A stretch of DNA of 64,000 nt from CAWCUU01 sp963798855 (GTDB lineage Bacteria; Gemmatimonadota; Gemmatimonadetes; Longimicrobiales; RSA9). Of this stretch, positions 35,119 to 44,824 are shown in pieces. The stretch is from contig CAWCUU010000003.1 in the NCBI GenBank assembly GCA_963798855.1, forward strand, positions 434,001 through 498,000, written 5' to 3'. Numbering within the stretch: position 1 is the first letter of the stretch; the number at the start of each line of letters is the position of its first letter. The position numbers and the translations under genes were made by a program. The notes under the pieces were generated by a model, which was given only the letters and a program-made list of their open reading frames with translations, made no database searches and was not told the origin of the DNA.

Positions 35119-36039
35119 CTACTCCGTGTCCGCAGAATCACCCGCATCCTTCCACTTCGTGCCTTTGATCAGCGCGAGGCCCAGCACCCGGTCGCGCATG
35201 ATGAGTCGTCGCAGCTCCTGTCCGCCGGCGATCGCCTGGGCCACGCCGCGGAAGCCCCACTGCCGCCACGCCGACCGCAAGAGCGCGATCCGCTCGCGTA
35301 GAGATGGCAGGTCGAGCGGTCCCGTGCCGCCGAGCAGCGCCTGCCATGGATTCGCGGCGTCGACGAGATCCTCGACGTGGAGCTCCACCACGCCGGCCTC
35401 CCGCAGCATCTGCTTCCACTCCACCATCAGGAACGGGCGCACGCCGAGGTGCTCGATCAGCACATCCCGGCGCACGGCCTCCGGTGCGCGGTTCCAGACC
35501 GGCTGGATGAGCACGATGCTCGCCATCGGCTTGGCGACACGCGCGAGCTCGCGCACGACCCAGGCGGGATCCGACGCCGCCGAGAGCCCGACGTCCCCAA
35601 GCACGACGTCGAAGATGTCGTCCTTGTACGGGAGGTCGCCGAGCGGACCGGGATCGAAGTGGACGCGCTCGGCCAGAGACGCCTCGCGCGCACGCTCGGA
35701 CGCCGACGCGATCAGCGCGGGATCGGGATCGACGCCCGAGCCCGATGCACCGGTGGTCGTGGCGAGGAACTGCGCCGAAAGGCCGCGCCCGCACGGAGCC
35801 ACCAGGAACTCCGTCCCCGCGCCGATCTCCACGAGCTGCGCGATGCGACGATACACCGCCTCCTCTCCTGGCGAGAGCCCGGCTCTGCGGCTGAGCCGGG
35901 CCAGACCGAGAACCGTGGGCTGCGCGTCCAGGAGGGTCGGGGTCGCGGCGCCTCCCGCGTCCACGCCGGTGGCGGGCTCGGCGACCCCGTTTTCGGCGCG
36001 GTCTGGACGCTCGGGTCCGGGCCGCTGCTGAGAAGGCAT
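35119..36039 (-). CDS. Class I SAM-dependent methyltransferase
   Basis: 306 residues. After a variable Pro-rich N-terminus, the Rossmann core shows VEIGAGTEFLVAPCGRG (motif I), SGVDPDPALI (motif II acid), LPYKDDIFDVVLGDVGLS (motif post-I/II) and VVRELARVAKPMASIVLIQP (motif III). The target is not evident. The start is ATG 36039 (MPSQQRPGPE). Before the IS inserted, this gene lay 32 nt downstream of the deacetylase gene's stop and was probably co-transcribed with it; the IS now separates them. Confidence 0.85.
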   Translation of the reverse strand: MPSQQRPGPERPDRAENGVAEPATGVDAGGAATPTLLDAQPTVLGLARLSRRAGLSPGEEAVYRRIAQLVEIGAGTEFLVAPCGRGLSAQFLATTTGASGSGVDPDPALIASASERAREASLAERVHFDPGPLGDLPYKDDIFDVVLGDVGLSAASDPAWVVRELARVAKPMASIVLIQPVWNRAPEAVRRDVLIEHLGVRPFLMVEWKQMLREAGVVELHVEDLVDAANPWQALLGGTGPLDLPSLRERIALLRSAWRQWGFRGVAQAIAGGQELRRLIMRDRVLGLALIKGTKWKDAGDSADTE

Positions 36040-36074
36040 CCGTCGAATGTAGGTCGGCGCGGAAGTGCGGGTCA

Positions 36075-36091
36075 ATCCTGGGTCGGCAGGT
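36075..36091. repeat. Left copy of 17-bp target-site duplication
   Basis: ATCCTGGGTCGGCAGGT, identical to the copy at 37729-37745. In the uninterrupted chromosome it encoded the last six codons (LPTQD region) of the deacetylase on the minus strand, with the original TGA just beyond, at 36072-36074. Confidence 0.9.
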
Positions 36092-36142
36092 TGTCAACGG
36101 CGGATAGAAATGTCCCCGGAGTTAGGCGGATAGAACTGTCCC
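36092..36142. repeat. Left inverted end of the IS
   Basis: Contains two similar transposase-binding-like units: ACGGCGGATAGAAATGTCCCC at the tip and GGCGGATAGAACTGTCCC inside. The same pair occurs inverted at the other end. Confidence 0.75.
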
Positions 36143-36146
36143 GGGT

Positions 36147-37631
36147 TCAAGGTGCGTTCTCGCTCACCCGCGTGGGGGCGTCGGGCCGTAGCGAAGCGGA
36201 GGCCACGACTGCGGTCCCGGACATCTCCGACCGGCTCGGTTTCCTCCAGAACGTGGGCCCCCTTCCGAGAGCCGGCGCACGCCGCCACGGGTGGTCCGGC
36301 GGTGCGGTCTTGGGCGCTGGGGTGGCCTTCCTGCCAGAATGGCCTGCGCCATTTCGTTTCTGCGGCCCGATCTGCGTTCGGGGAAGGGTAGGACCAGGGC
36401 TCGTCGCGGCTGCCGAACTGCTCTCCCCCGATCGGCGCTGGGTTCGTGGAGCTGCGGGCGTCCACGCGCACTCGTGCTCTTGGCCGTTGGCCCGCCGGTG
36501 AATGACTCGGACTCGGCCGTCCTCCGTCTGACGCACCAGTACCTTGCTGCCTGCCGGAACCCGGCCTCTGGCTCTGCGATCGAGTTGCAGCCCGCGTCGA
36601 TCGAACTGGACGACGAAGTCTTTGCTCACCACGCGCTCGGACTCCAGGCAGAAGACGTCATCCAGATTCAGCGACGCATTGAGAGCCAGATGGTAGTCGG
36701 CGTGATCTGCCGGCGCCTGGGCGAAGCGAGCATTGTGCGCCGCCAAATACCGCTCTCGCACGTAAGCGTTGGCCGCCGCGTCGTCTTCAATCCCGACACG
36801 CCGCATCTTCTTGATCAAGCGGTCTTGATGCACGCCATTGCTACGCTCGATCCGCCCCTTCGCCTGAGGGCTGCCGGCCCCGATCACCTCAATGCCCAAT
36901 TTCTTGCACATCAGACCGAAAGCCGTGTGTACTTCCAGTCCCAGAATCCGCTCCCGAGGCCTCGGCTCCCGCTTGTAGATCGTGTTCCAGTCCGTGTATA
37001 GCGCCCGTGGCACGCCATAGAGCGCGATCCACTCCTGAAGCACGAAAGCCGCCGCCCAGATCGTCTCCTGCTCGCCAAAACGCAGCAGGGTCTCACCCGT
37101 GGCGTCATCGACCATATTCATCACGCAGCTGCGCGCGCCGGCCCTCTCTCCCCGTCCCTCGTACCAGTCGTGGAAGCTGCCATCCAGCTGCACCAACTCT
37201 CCGAAGTGTCTGCGTCGCTCGCGCCGCCGCGGCCGCACTCGGCTCCGCCGGACCCGACTCCACTGCCCGGCCTGCACCATCCAGTCGTGCAGCGTCCTGC
37301 GCGGGATTTCGATCCCGTCCTCCTCCTGGAGGTGCTCCGCCGCTAGCGTGGGCCCGAACCGCTCTGCCGGACCGCGCTTCGCATTGCCCCCATACTTCTC
37401 CTCGACCAGCCGCAGCACGCGCGCCCGCTCCGCGGCCGGCCGCGCCCGATTCGACGCCTTCCCCACTCCACCGTGCACCAGAGCGGCGCGGCCACCCGCC
37501 CGATAGCGGGCGACCAGCCGCTTCGCCTGCCGGTAACAGACCCCCATCAGCACCGCAGCATCTTCGAGTCGAAGACCCCGCTCCACCACCCGCTCGAGGA
37601 CCACCGCACGCTCGTGCTCCTTCGCACTCAT
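36147..37631 (-). CDS. IS1202-like DDE transposase
   Basis: 494 residues. The N-terminus has a helix-turn-helix (RLEDAAVLMGVCYRQAKRLVARY). The integrase-type core has the DDE triad in VQLDGSFHDW, LYTDWNTIYK and GRIERSNGVHQDRL. FEDDE spacing and the DRRARGRVPAGSKVLVRQ C-terminal domain match ISNCY/IS1202-group transposases. The C-terminal 90 residues are a Pro/Arg/Ser-rich tail that may be unstructured. Start ATG 37631 (MSAKEHERAVV); an ATG five codons earlier is possible. Confidence 0.93.
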   Translation of the reverse strand: MSAKEHERAVVLERVVERGLRLEDAAVLMGVCYRQAKRLVARYRAGGRAALVHGGVGKASNRARPAAERARVLRLVEEKYGGNAKRGPAERFGPTLAAEHLQEEDGIEIPRRTLHDWMVQAGQWSRVRRSRVRPRRRERRRHFGELVQLDGSFHDWYEGRGERAGARSCVMNMVDDATGETLLRFGEQETIWAAAFVLQEWIALYGVPRALYTDWNTIYKREPRPRERILGLEVHTAFGLMCKKLGIEVIGAGSPQAKGRIERSNGVHQDRLIKKMRRVGIEDDAAANAYVRERYLAAHNARFAQAPADHADYHLALNASLNLDDVFCLESERVVSKDFVVQFDRRGLQLDRRARGRVPAGSKVLVRQTEDGRVRVIHRRANGQEHECAWTPAAPRTQRRSGESSSAAATSPGPTLPRTQIGPQKRNGAGHSGRKATPAPKTAPPDHPWRRAPALGRGPTFWRKPSRSEMSGTAVVASASLRPDAPTRVSENAP

Positions 37632-37675
37632 CGCTGTCCGCTCCACCGAGGCCTCCTCTCTCTGAGGCCTGCAGT

Positions 37676-37710
37676 CTAGGGGACAGTTCTATCCGCCGCG
37701 GATGGGGACA

Positions 37711-37728
<18 letters not shown>
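37676..37728. repeat. Right inverted end of the IS
   Basis: Inverted copy of the left end: ACGGCGGATCATAATGTCCCC at the tip, GGCGGATAGAACTGTCCC inside (minus-strand sense). It supplies the last five codons and the TAA stop of the deacetylase gene. Confidence 0.75.
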
Positions 37729-38696
<968 letters not shown>

Positions 38697-38700
<4 letters not shown>

Positions 38701-39965
38701 GCGGGCTCGTACTGCAGCCGGTGCGCCGTCTCGGTCAGCATCTCCGCGCCGTCCTCGGTGATCGTCATGATGTCTTCGAGACGGATGCCGAACTTGCCGT
38801 ACTGGTAGATCCCGGGCTCATCGCTGAACGTCATGCCCGGACGGAGCTCTGTGTCGTTGCCCCTCACGAGATACGTCCATTCGTGCCCCTCGAGCCCGAT
38901 GCCATGCCCCAGTCGGTGCGTGAAGAGGCGGTATCCCGGGCCATACCCCTGCTCCGTGATGAAGTCGCGGGCGGCCGCGTCCACCGAGCCGGCGGGGCGT
39001 CCCGGCCCGGCCGCCCGCAAGGCGATCTGCTGCGCCTCCTTCACCACGTCGAAGACCTTCTGCGCCTCGGCCGAAGGCGCTCCGAAGGAGACGGTGCGGG
39101 TATCGTCCGACTCGTAGCCGTGGACCGTCAGCCCGCCATCCACGAGAACGATGGTGCCGTCACCGATCGGCTTCGGGTTCGGCGCGCCGTGAGGGTAGGC
39201 CGAGGACTCGCCGAACAGCACGAGCGCACCGCCCTCGTAGCCGAGCTTCTGCATCGCGGCCGCGACGTTCCGTGCCAGCTCCGACTGTGTCATACCGGGC
39301 CGCATGGTGGCGAACGCCGCGTCGTAGGCCTCGAGCGTGATACGGTTCGCGAAGCGCATGATGTCGACCTCGTGCTGCGTCTTCACGCCGCGCGTGAGGT
39401 GGACGATCGGGCCGGCGCCGACGACATCGAACGCGGGTCCGGCGGCTTCGGCCAGCGCCTCGAGGACGAAGACCCGGGCGCTGTCGTCCACAGCGATCGA
39501 GCCTCCGTCGAAGCCGAAGCCCCGGACGCTCTTCACGATCAGCGCGTACGGACTCTCGTCCTCCTGCCAGGCCCGGATCTCGAAACGGTCCTTCACGCCC
39601 AGCTCCGCTCGCTGTTTCTCGAACGCGGGCGAGATGAACACCGCGTCTCCGCGCTGCGGCAGCAGCATGCCGAAGAGCCTCTCGCTGCGGCCCCATGCGA
39701 CATCCGCGAAATAGCCGAGCGACGGGCCCGGCTCGATGAACATCGCGGCGATCCGTCGCTCCGCCATCAACTGCTGCGCCCTGGTGCGCCGCTCCGCGCG
39801 CTCGGCTTCGCTGATCGGCGGCGGCGGGTCCGCGGCCTGCAGCGCCGCGATCGAAGGCGGGAGCGGCCCGGCAGCGCCATGCGGATCGCCGGTCCGCGCG
39901 AACGATGGAAGCGCCGTACCTAGCGCCGCTACGCTGCCGGTGGCGAGAAAAGAGCGTCGGTCCAT
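38697..39965 (-). CDS. Tat-exported M24 metallopeptidase (Xaa-Pro aminopeptidase type)
   Basis: 422 residues. The N-terminus MDRRSFLATGSVAALGTAL is a twin-arginine signal (RRSFL), so the enzyme should fold in the cytoplasm and be exported with its metals. The catalytic domain holds the ligands Asp in VLVDGGLTV, Asp in ESDDTRTV, His in HRLGHGIGLEGHE, Glu in FSDEPGIY and Glu in IRLEDIMT. Probably degrades proline-containing peptides in the periplasm. Start ATG 39965, as the Tat motif begins there. Co-translated with the deacetylase gene. Confidence 0.94.
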
Positions 39966-40002
39966 GGTATTTCCTGGTTCGGGGAGCTTGCGGCCGCGGC
40001 GC

Positions 40003-40725
40003 TCACGCGCGCGGCGGCTCGAGACGCGAGAGCGTACGCAGGTTACGCCGTGCACGCGCCAGCAACAACGCGAGCATGCCGCCGACCACGATGAGGCCCG
40101 CCAGGTCGTACAGCGTCGCTCTCACGCCGAGCAGCCGGAACGGCAGAGCCAGTCCGTAGGCCGCCGCCGTGTTCAGGGCGATCAGCACGACGCGGATCTC
40201 CGTCGGACCGAACAGGCCATAGCTGAAGCTGAACTCCCCGAAGACGTGGGTTTCGAGGTAGACGTTGATCGACAGGATCAGGTACGCCACCACGATGGCG
40301 AGGCCAACGGAGAGGAGCATGTACGGCGAAAACCCGAGTCCGATGCCGATCGCCGCGGTGGACCAGGCGTCGGTGAGGTGGTCGAGGTAATAGCCGTAGC
40401 GTGGCCGTTGCGCGTTGCGGACACGTGCGAGGGTGCCGTCGAGGCTGTCTCCGATCCATTGCACGACGAACAGCGCGCTGGCGACCCAGAGCCAGCGGGC
40501 ATCCCGGTTGGTCAGCATGTACGAGGCGGCGATGCCGCCCGAGGCGATGAGCCCGAGTACCGTCAGGTGGTCAGGCTTGACCCACACGGGCAGCGCCCGC
40601 GCGAGCCGGGGCAGCACCGCCTGCTCGAAGCCGTGGAGGAGGTGGCGCGACGTCCGCCGGTGGCTCCCGCGCTGCCCGGTCCCTACACCGGCCTCCGCCT
40701 TCCGCGCCCCGCTGTCTTCGCTCAT
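40003..40725 (-). CDS. CDP-alcohol phosphotransferase
   Basis: 240 residues, about six membrane spans. The family motif D-x2-DG-x2-AR-x8-G-x3-D-x3-D is exact: GDSLDGTLARVRN then YGYYLDHLTD. The enzyme displaces CMP from a CDP-linked alcohol to make a phospholipid or phosphodiester compound at the inner membrane. The head group cannot be read from the motif. A KPDHLTVLG segment after the first helix is typical. It lies 37 nt upstream of the Tat peptidase gene and could share its transcript. Confidence 0.92.
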   Translation of the reverse strand: MSEDSGARKAEAGVGTGQRGSHRRTSRHLLHGFEQAVLPRLARALPVWVKPDHLTVLGLIASGGIAASYMLTNRDARWLWVASALFVVQWIGDSLDGTLARVRNAQRPRYGYYLDHLTDAWSTAAIGIGLGFSPYMLLSVGLAIVVAYLILSINVYLETHVFGEFSFSYGLFGPTEIRVVLIALNTAAAYGLALPFRLLGVRATLYDLAGLIVVGGMLALLLARARRNLRTLSRLEPPRA

Positions 40726-40827
40726 TCCTCGGGGATCACGAACCAGAGCCCGAGGTAGACGAACCGCCCAGAACGCCGCCGAGCCACACGTCCGATGCCG
40801 ATCTGCGCAGGGGAACCGGTTCGATCA

Positions 40828-41484
40828 TCATGCCTCCAGCGATCCACGATCCGCGATGTCGGGCGCCTCGTGTCTCGCGCCCCGTACCGCCACCCCTGCG
40901 GCGCGCGCGGCAGCGACGAGGGCCGCCCTGATCTGCGCGGCGTTGAGGTAGTGGCGCAGACGGATCGTATAGCCGCTCCGCTGCGTGCGCAGGCGAATGC
41001 GTCCTTCGGTCATCTCCAGGGCCGTCACGTCGGCCCAGGCGACATCGAAGGCGCGCAGCGGCGTCAGACGCGCCCGAACGCGCCCGCCATACAGCCGAAT
41101 GCGGCGGCGCGCTTCCATTCTCGCGGCGAGCGTGGGCCGCAGCACGCCGAGGACGAGGAGCAGAACGCCGACCACGATCTGCGGATTGAACGGCCGGTGC
41201 CCGTGCGCGACGCGGAAGCCACCATCCGCGAGCAGCACGATCCCGGACAGGATGCCGGTCCAGCCGACGCCGTGCCGCTCGCCGCCATCGCGCAGATCCC
41301 GCACGACGGCGATGGTCATGCCGAAGGCGGCGGCGAGCTCGACGGCGGCCAGTCCGACATCGACGCTCTGGCCATCGCCGAGCCGCGCGAGCGCCGCGGG
41401 CACGAGCGCGAGAATGCCGACCCCGTCCTGCAACGCCTGAAGACGGCCCCGAATTCCGAGGCGCCGGTCGAGGAGCGGGATCAC
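40828..41484 (-). CDS. Membrane protein with C-terminal PH-like domain
   Basis: About 218 residues from GTG 41484. The N-terminal half has three to four hydrophobic segments (VGILALVPAALARLG, VGLAAVELAAAFGMTIAV, IVVGVLLLVLGVL). The C-terminal 90 residues look like a small beta-rich PH-like domain (RIRLYGGRVRARL, FDVAWADVTALEM, GRIRLRTQRSGYTIRL). An alternative CTG start would overlap the upstream stop. I do not recognise a named family. Confidence 0.65.
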   Translation of the reverse strand: MIPLLDRRLGIRGRLQALQDGVGILALVPAALARLGDGQSVDVGLAAVELAAAFGMTIAVVRDLRDGGERHGVGWTGILSGIVLLADGGFRVAHGHRPFNPQIVVGVLLLVLGVLRPTLAARMEARRRIRLYGGRVRARLTPLRAFDVAWADVTALEMTEGRIRLRTQRSGYTIRLRHYLNAAQIRAALVAAARAAGVAVRGARHEAPDIADRGSLEA

Positions 41485-41504
41485 GACCTCGGTTTCGGAG
41501 GTGC

Positions 41505-42047
41505 TCAGCTTCCGCCCTGGCTGGAAGGCGGCACCATGCCGTTCATGCGCAGGTAGGTGACCAGATTGCCGTAGTGCTCGAAGTCGTGCCCCATGTTGAA
41601 GTTGAGAACACCGAGCCGGTTCATGTCCTGGCCGAACACCTCCACCGGCTCGGCGCCGCGCGCGTCGGTCATGGAAGAGTAGATGTCGTCGCAGTACGTG
41701 TTGGCGGCCTTCAGGCCCGCCACCAGCTCGGCCTTCGTCGCGGCCTTCTCGTATTCCTGCTCGGCGGGGCTGTCCTCGCCTTTGGCCATCGCACAGAACA
41801 TGTACTGGGAGTCCGCGAGGTGACCGATGATCTCGCCGAAGGTGCGCACTTCCGGCGTCGGCCGGAAGGAGTACTTCTCCTCCGGCATCTGCTCGGCGGA
41901 GCGGGTGATGTAGTCCTGCACCATGGAATACAGCGGGCGAACGGCGGAGACGCCCGGCTGCGCGGATGGAGCGCCCATGGGGGCCTGCGCCGCAACGGGT
42001 GCGGCAGCGAACGCGAGAACGAATGGGACGACGAGGAGTCGCGACAT
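41505..42047 (-). CDS. DinB-family exported protein
   Basis: 180 residues, signal peptide cleaved near VAAQA. The DinB four-helix fold is shown by MVQDYITRSAEQMPEEKYSF, the metal-ligand His in EIIGHLADSQYMF and the pair in GHDFEHYGNLVTYLRMNG. DinB proteins bind a divalent metal with three His; many are thiol transferases, but exported ones are uncharacterised. Start ATG 42047 with GAGGGT upstream. Confidence 0.9.
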   Translation of the reverse strand: MSRLLVVPFVLAFAAAPVAAQAPMGAPSAQPGVSAVRPLYSMVQDYITRSAEQMPEEKYSFRPTPEVRTFGEIIGHLADSQYMFCAMAKGEDSPAEQEYEKAATKAELVAGLKAANTYCDDIYSSMTDARGAEPVEVFGQDMNRLGVLNFNMGHDFEHYGNLVTYLRMNGMVPPSSQGGS

Positions 42048-42221
42048 GGTACCCTCCGAAAAGCGAAGGACGATGCGACCCGGTCGACCTCCCGCAACGG
42101 GGGTTCGGGTGGTCCGGGGCGAGCGACGGGCGAAACGCTTGAAGCATAGTCGCATCTTGCGTCCCGCGACAGGATGCGGCCAATTGAAAGGGCGTGATGC
42201 GACTCCATCCTGGAGGTGCCG

Positions 42222-42866
42222 ATGACCTCCGCATCCCATGCACCCCACTCGCTCCCCGCGGATCTGGTGGAGCTGGTCCACCATCCCGGACGCACGTTCC
42301 CGCGGCTGTTCGCGCGCACGGACCTGCTGGCTCCGCTTCTGTTCCCCGCCGTCTCGGGCATCTACTTCGCCTACGCCGCCGCACAGGCGCTGCGACTCGG
42401 TGACCGGTTCGGCTTCGGCCCCACCGTGATCGCCGTGGTCGTCGGCGGCGCGCTGCTCGGATGCCTCGCCCTCTACTTCGCCGGCACGCTCCCCGCGTGG
42501 GGACACGACCTGATCAGCGCAGAAGACGAGCGCGAGTGCGACCGGATGTCCGCGGTATTCGGCTACGCGACGTGGCCATTCCTGCCGCTGCTCGCCATCG
42601 CCGTTCCGGTCGACCTCCTGCTGTACGGCAGCGCCGTGTTCTCGGCGCACCGCCCCTCCGCGCCCGTAGGGGCCGTCTGGGTCGTGCGCCTGCTCGAGCT
42701 CGGTACGATCGGGCTCTGGCTCGCCCTGATGATCAAGGGGACGGCGCTCGCGGAGCAGGAGTCCGAGGGGCGGGCCGCACGCCGGCTCGGCCGCTGGGCC
42801 GCCGAGGTCGTGGTGATCGGTGTCCTGCTCCTGCTGATCGTGCTGGTCTCGATCGGCTACTGGTAG
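42222..42866 (+). CDS. Yip1-family-like membrane protein
   Basis: 214 residues with five hydrophobic segments (LLAPLLFPAVSGIYFAYA, VIAVVVGGALLGCLALYF, WPFLPLLAIAVPVDLLLYG, LELGTIGLWLALMIKG, VVVIGVLLLLIVLVSIGYW). The opening DLVELVHHPGRTFPRLF and a central FGYATWPFLPL resemble bacterial Yip1 proteins, which also occur at 47310. Start ATG 42222, five bases after TGGAGG; GTG 42216 would put the ribosome site inside the gene. Function unknown. Confidence 0.75.
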   Translation: MTSASHAPHSLPADLVELVHHPGRTFPRLFARTDLLAPLLFPAVSGIYFAYAAAQALRLGDRFGFGPTVIAVVVGGALLGCLALYFAGTLPAWGHDLISAEDERECDRMSAVFGYATWPFLPLLAIAVPVDLLLYGSAVFSAHRPSAPVGAVWVVRLLELGTIGLWLALMIKGTALAEQESEGRAARRLGRWAAEVVVIGVLLLLIVLVSIGYW

Positions 42867-42933
42867 AGCCGACGGAAGAGGATGGCGTGCCGTACCCGGG
42901 GCTCCTGGACGATCGCCTGCTCGAGAGCCGGCC

Positions 42934-43833
42934 TCAGGACAGCGTGTAGTCCATGACGTCGCATACCGGCCGATAGCCGATGCGCTGATAGATGGAGTTG
43001 GACGTCGGATTGGCCAGGTCGGTGTAGAGGAAGCAAAGGCGCCCCGTCTCCAGTCCCGCACGGCTGACCGCCGCGGTCAGCGCGGTCGCGTAGCCGTGGC
43101 CACGCAGACGAGGCGGCGTGTAGACGGGGCCGATCCGCACGCCGTTCGGGGTCTCGCCCGCCCACCCCGCCATCGCCACGCTCTCCCCCGCGTCCTGCCA
43201 CAGGAACATCGCGCCGCGCGCGATCGCGCGCTCGGCCGCGGCGACGGGAGGCGCCATCGCCACGCCGGTCTCGGTCTGGAACGCGTCCAGCCAGGAGGCG
43301 ACGAGGCCCACGTCGTTCTCAAATGCGGGCCGCATCCCGCCGGACGCGCGGCGTCCCGGCTCCAGCAGCCGGTCTAGCCGGAAGATGCGCTGGCGCATCC
43401 CGGCGACCGGAGAAGCTCCGGTTCGCTCCGCCCAGCACGCTGCGAACGCGGCGGCTTCGGCCTCGGGCCCGAGCACGGCCGGGAGCGTTGAAAACACCCG
43501 CGCGACGTCCTCGCAGAGCGCCCGGACGGCAGCCTCGGGCATGCGCGTGATGCCGAGCTTGTAGGGAGGCGTGCGGAACGCGCAGCCGACGACGCGGGCG
43601 GCGGCGGTCTCGAGCGTGGCGAAGTAGAGCGGCGGCTCGTAGCGGTCGGGGGCGTCGGCGGCGGCGCGGGCGATGCTCAGCGGCAGGTTGTTCTCGGCCT
43701 CGTCGCGCAGCAGCCACTCGCCGGCGCGCTCCAGGAACGCCAGCGGTCCGGGGTGGCGGACGGCCCGCACGGCGGCGGCCGGGAGCGACAATGCCGCGGG
43801 GGAGGAGCCGACCGCCCGGCGCGAGTCAGCCAC
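42934..43833 (-). CDS. GNAT-family N-acetyltransferase
   Basis: 299 residues. The acetyl-CoA site is near the C-terminus: VRIGPVYTPPRLRGHGYATAL, with the R-x-x-G-x-G/A signature RLRGHGYA, then LYTDLANPTSNSIYQRIGYRPV. The first 150 residues form a second, divergent GNAT-like half (FRTPPYKLGITRMP), a two-domain layout seen in mycothiol-synthase-like enzymes. The acceptor is unknown. GTG start overlaps the upstream stop by eight bases. Confidence 0.88.
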   Translation of the reverse strand: MADSRRAVGSSPAALSLPAAAVRAVRHPGPLAFLERAGEWLLRDEAENNLPLSIARAAADAPDRYEPPLYFATLETAAARVVGCAFRTPPYKLGITRMPEAAVRALCEDVARVFSTLPAVLGPEAEAAAFAACWAERTGASPVAGMRQRIFRLDRLLEPGRRASGGMRPAFENDVGLVASWLDAFQTETGVAMAPPVAAAERAIARGAMFLWQDAGESVAMAGWAGETPNGVRIGPVYTPPRLRGHGYATALTAAVSRAGLETGRLCFLYTDLANPTSNSIYQRIGYRPVCDVMDYTLS

Positions 43834-44119
43834 AGGCCCGCAGGTAGCGCCAGCCCATGCGGATGAAGCGTCGGTCGCGCTCGGCCTCCGGACGCTGCTC
43901 CTCCTTCGCGATCAGCGCGCGGACGTGCTCGCGGAGCTGCGGCTCGCCCCAGCGGAATCCCGTCGCCTCCTCGGCCTGGTGAGTATAGCCGTCACGGGCC
44001 GCCTCGAGCAGCGTGAGCGCGGCGGCGGCTTCGTAGGAAGCGTCTTCCACCGGCGGCAGGCCGAAGTTGCGCGGAGGCTCCTTGCCGCCGGCGTCCTCGT
44101 TCACGAACGCGCGGGACAC
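43826..44119 (-). CDS. Conserved hypothetical protein, 97 residues
   Basis: Opens MSRAFVNEDAGGKEPPRNFGLPP, a start that resembles the N-terminal arm of GreA/GreB-related proteins, but the transcript-cleavage domain is absent. The rest is helical (AAAALTLLEAARDGYTHQAEEATG). It sits between the acetyltransferase and O-methyltransferase genes (3-nt gap), so the three form an operon. Function not known. Confidence 0.7.
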   Translation of the reverse strand: MSRAFVNEDAGGKEPPRNFGLPPVEDASYEAAAALTLLEAARDGYTHQAEEATGFRWGEPQLREHVRALIAKEEQRPEAERDRRFIRMGWRYLRACG

Positions 44120-44122
44120 CGG

Positions 44123-44767
44123 CTACCCCGCCTTCCGCGCCACGAGAAGGCCGTCACGGATGGGGATCACGGACGCCGTCCACTCCGGGTCCTCCGAGAC
44201 CAGTCGTGTGAGCTCCCTCACACCCGCCGTCGCCGCCGAGTCGTCGCGCTCGTCGAAGATCCGGCCGTGCCAGAGGAGGTTGTCCGCGATCAGCACGCCG
44301 CCCGGCCGCAGCTTTTCGGCGATCACGGGCAGCGCGGCGGGATAGCCGGACTTGTCGATGTCGTTGAAGATCAGGTCGAACGGCCCCTCGGTCCCGCGCA
44401 GCGCCTCGACCGCTTCGCCGACGGTGTAGCGGATGAGGTCGGCGTAGCCGAGCGCGGTCAGATGCTCGCGCGCGCGCCGTGACAAGGCCTCGTCCCAGAC
44501 GACGTGATGCACGACTCCGCCGCCGTTCTCTCTCACCGCGCCCGCGAACCAGGCGGTGGAGTACCCATAGCCGGAGCCCAGCTCGAAGACGCTGCGGGCG
44601 CCGATCATGCGCGCGACGAGGTAGCAGAAGTAGCCGGAGGCGGGACCGATGATCGGGAAGTCCGTCTCCCGGGCGAAGTTCTCCATCCACAGCATCTCGC
44701 GTGGACGCTCCGGTACGAGGTCATCCAGGTAGTCGCCCAGGCGGGGGTCGAACAGGTCCTTGCTCAT
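44123..44767 (-). CDS. O-methyltransferase, class I (CCoAOMT-like)
   Basis: 214 residues. Motif I FELGSGYGYSTAWFA, the metal-binding and SAM region FNDIDKSGYPAALPV and ADNLLWHGRIFD match the small catechol/CCoA-O-methyltransferase family, which methylates catechol-type hydroxyls with Mg2+. Start ATG 44767. Part of the same minus-strand operon as the acetyltransferase. Confidence 0.92.
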   Translation of the reverse strand: MSKDLFDPRLGDYLDDLVPERPREMLWMENFARETDFPIIGPASGYFCYLVARMIGARSVFELGSGYGYSTAWFAGAVRENGGGVVHHVVWDEALSRRAREHLTALGYADLIRYTVGEAVEALRGTEGPFDLIFNDIDKSGYPAALPVIAEKLRPGGVLIADNLLWHGRIFDERDDSAATAGVRELTRLVSEDPEWTASVIPIRDGLLVARKAG

Positions 44768-44808
44768 TTCACCTCTCCGGGCTGCGACTCTGGCGGCGCA
44801 CTCCCATT

Positions 44809-44824
44809 CTTAAGCGACCTGCTA
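44809..44824 (-). repeat. Second copy of the TAGCAGGTCGCTnAAG element
   Basis: On the minus strand TAGCAGGTCGCTTAAG, 15 of 16 bases like the left arm at 16136. Again the first three bases are the stop codon of the preceding gene. The right arm of the palindrome is missing here. Confidence 0.6.

Noticed and set aside
33164..36039. A gas-vesicle gene cluster
   Set aside because: Only the GvpL/F-like protein is present; neighbours are a peptidase and a methyltransferase.
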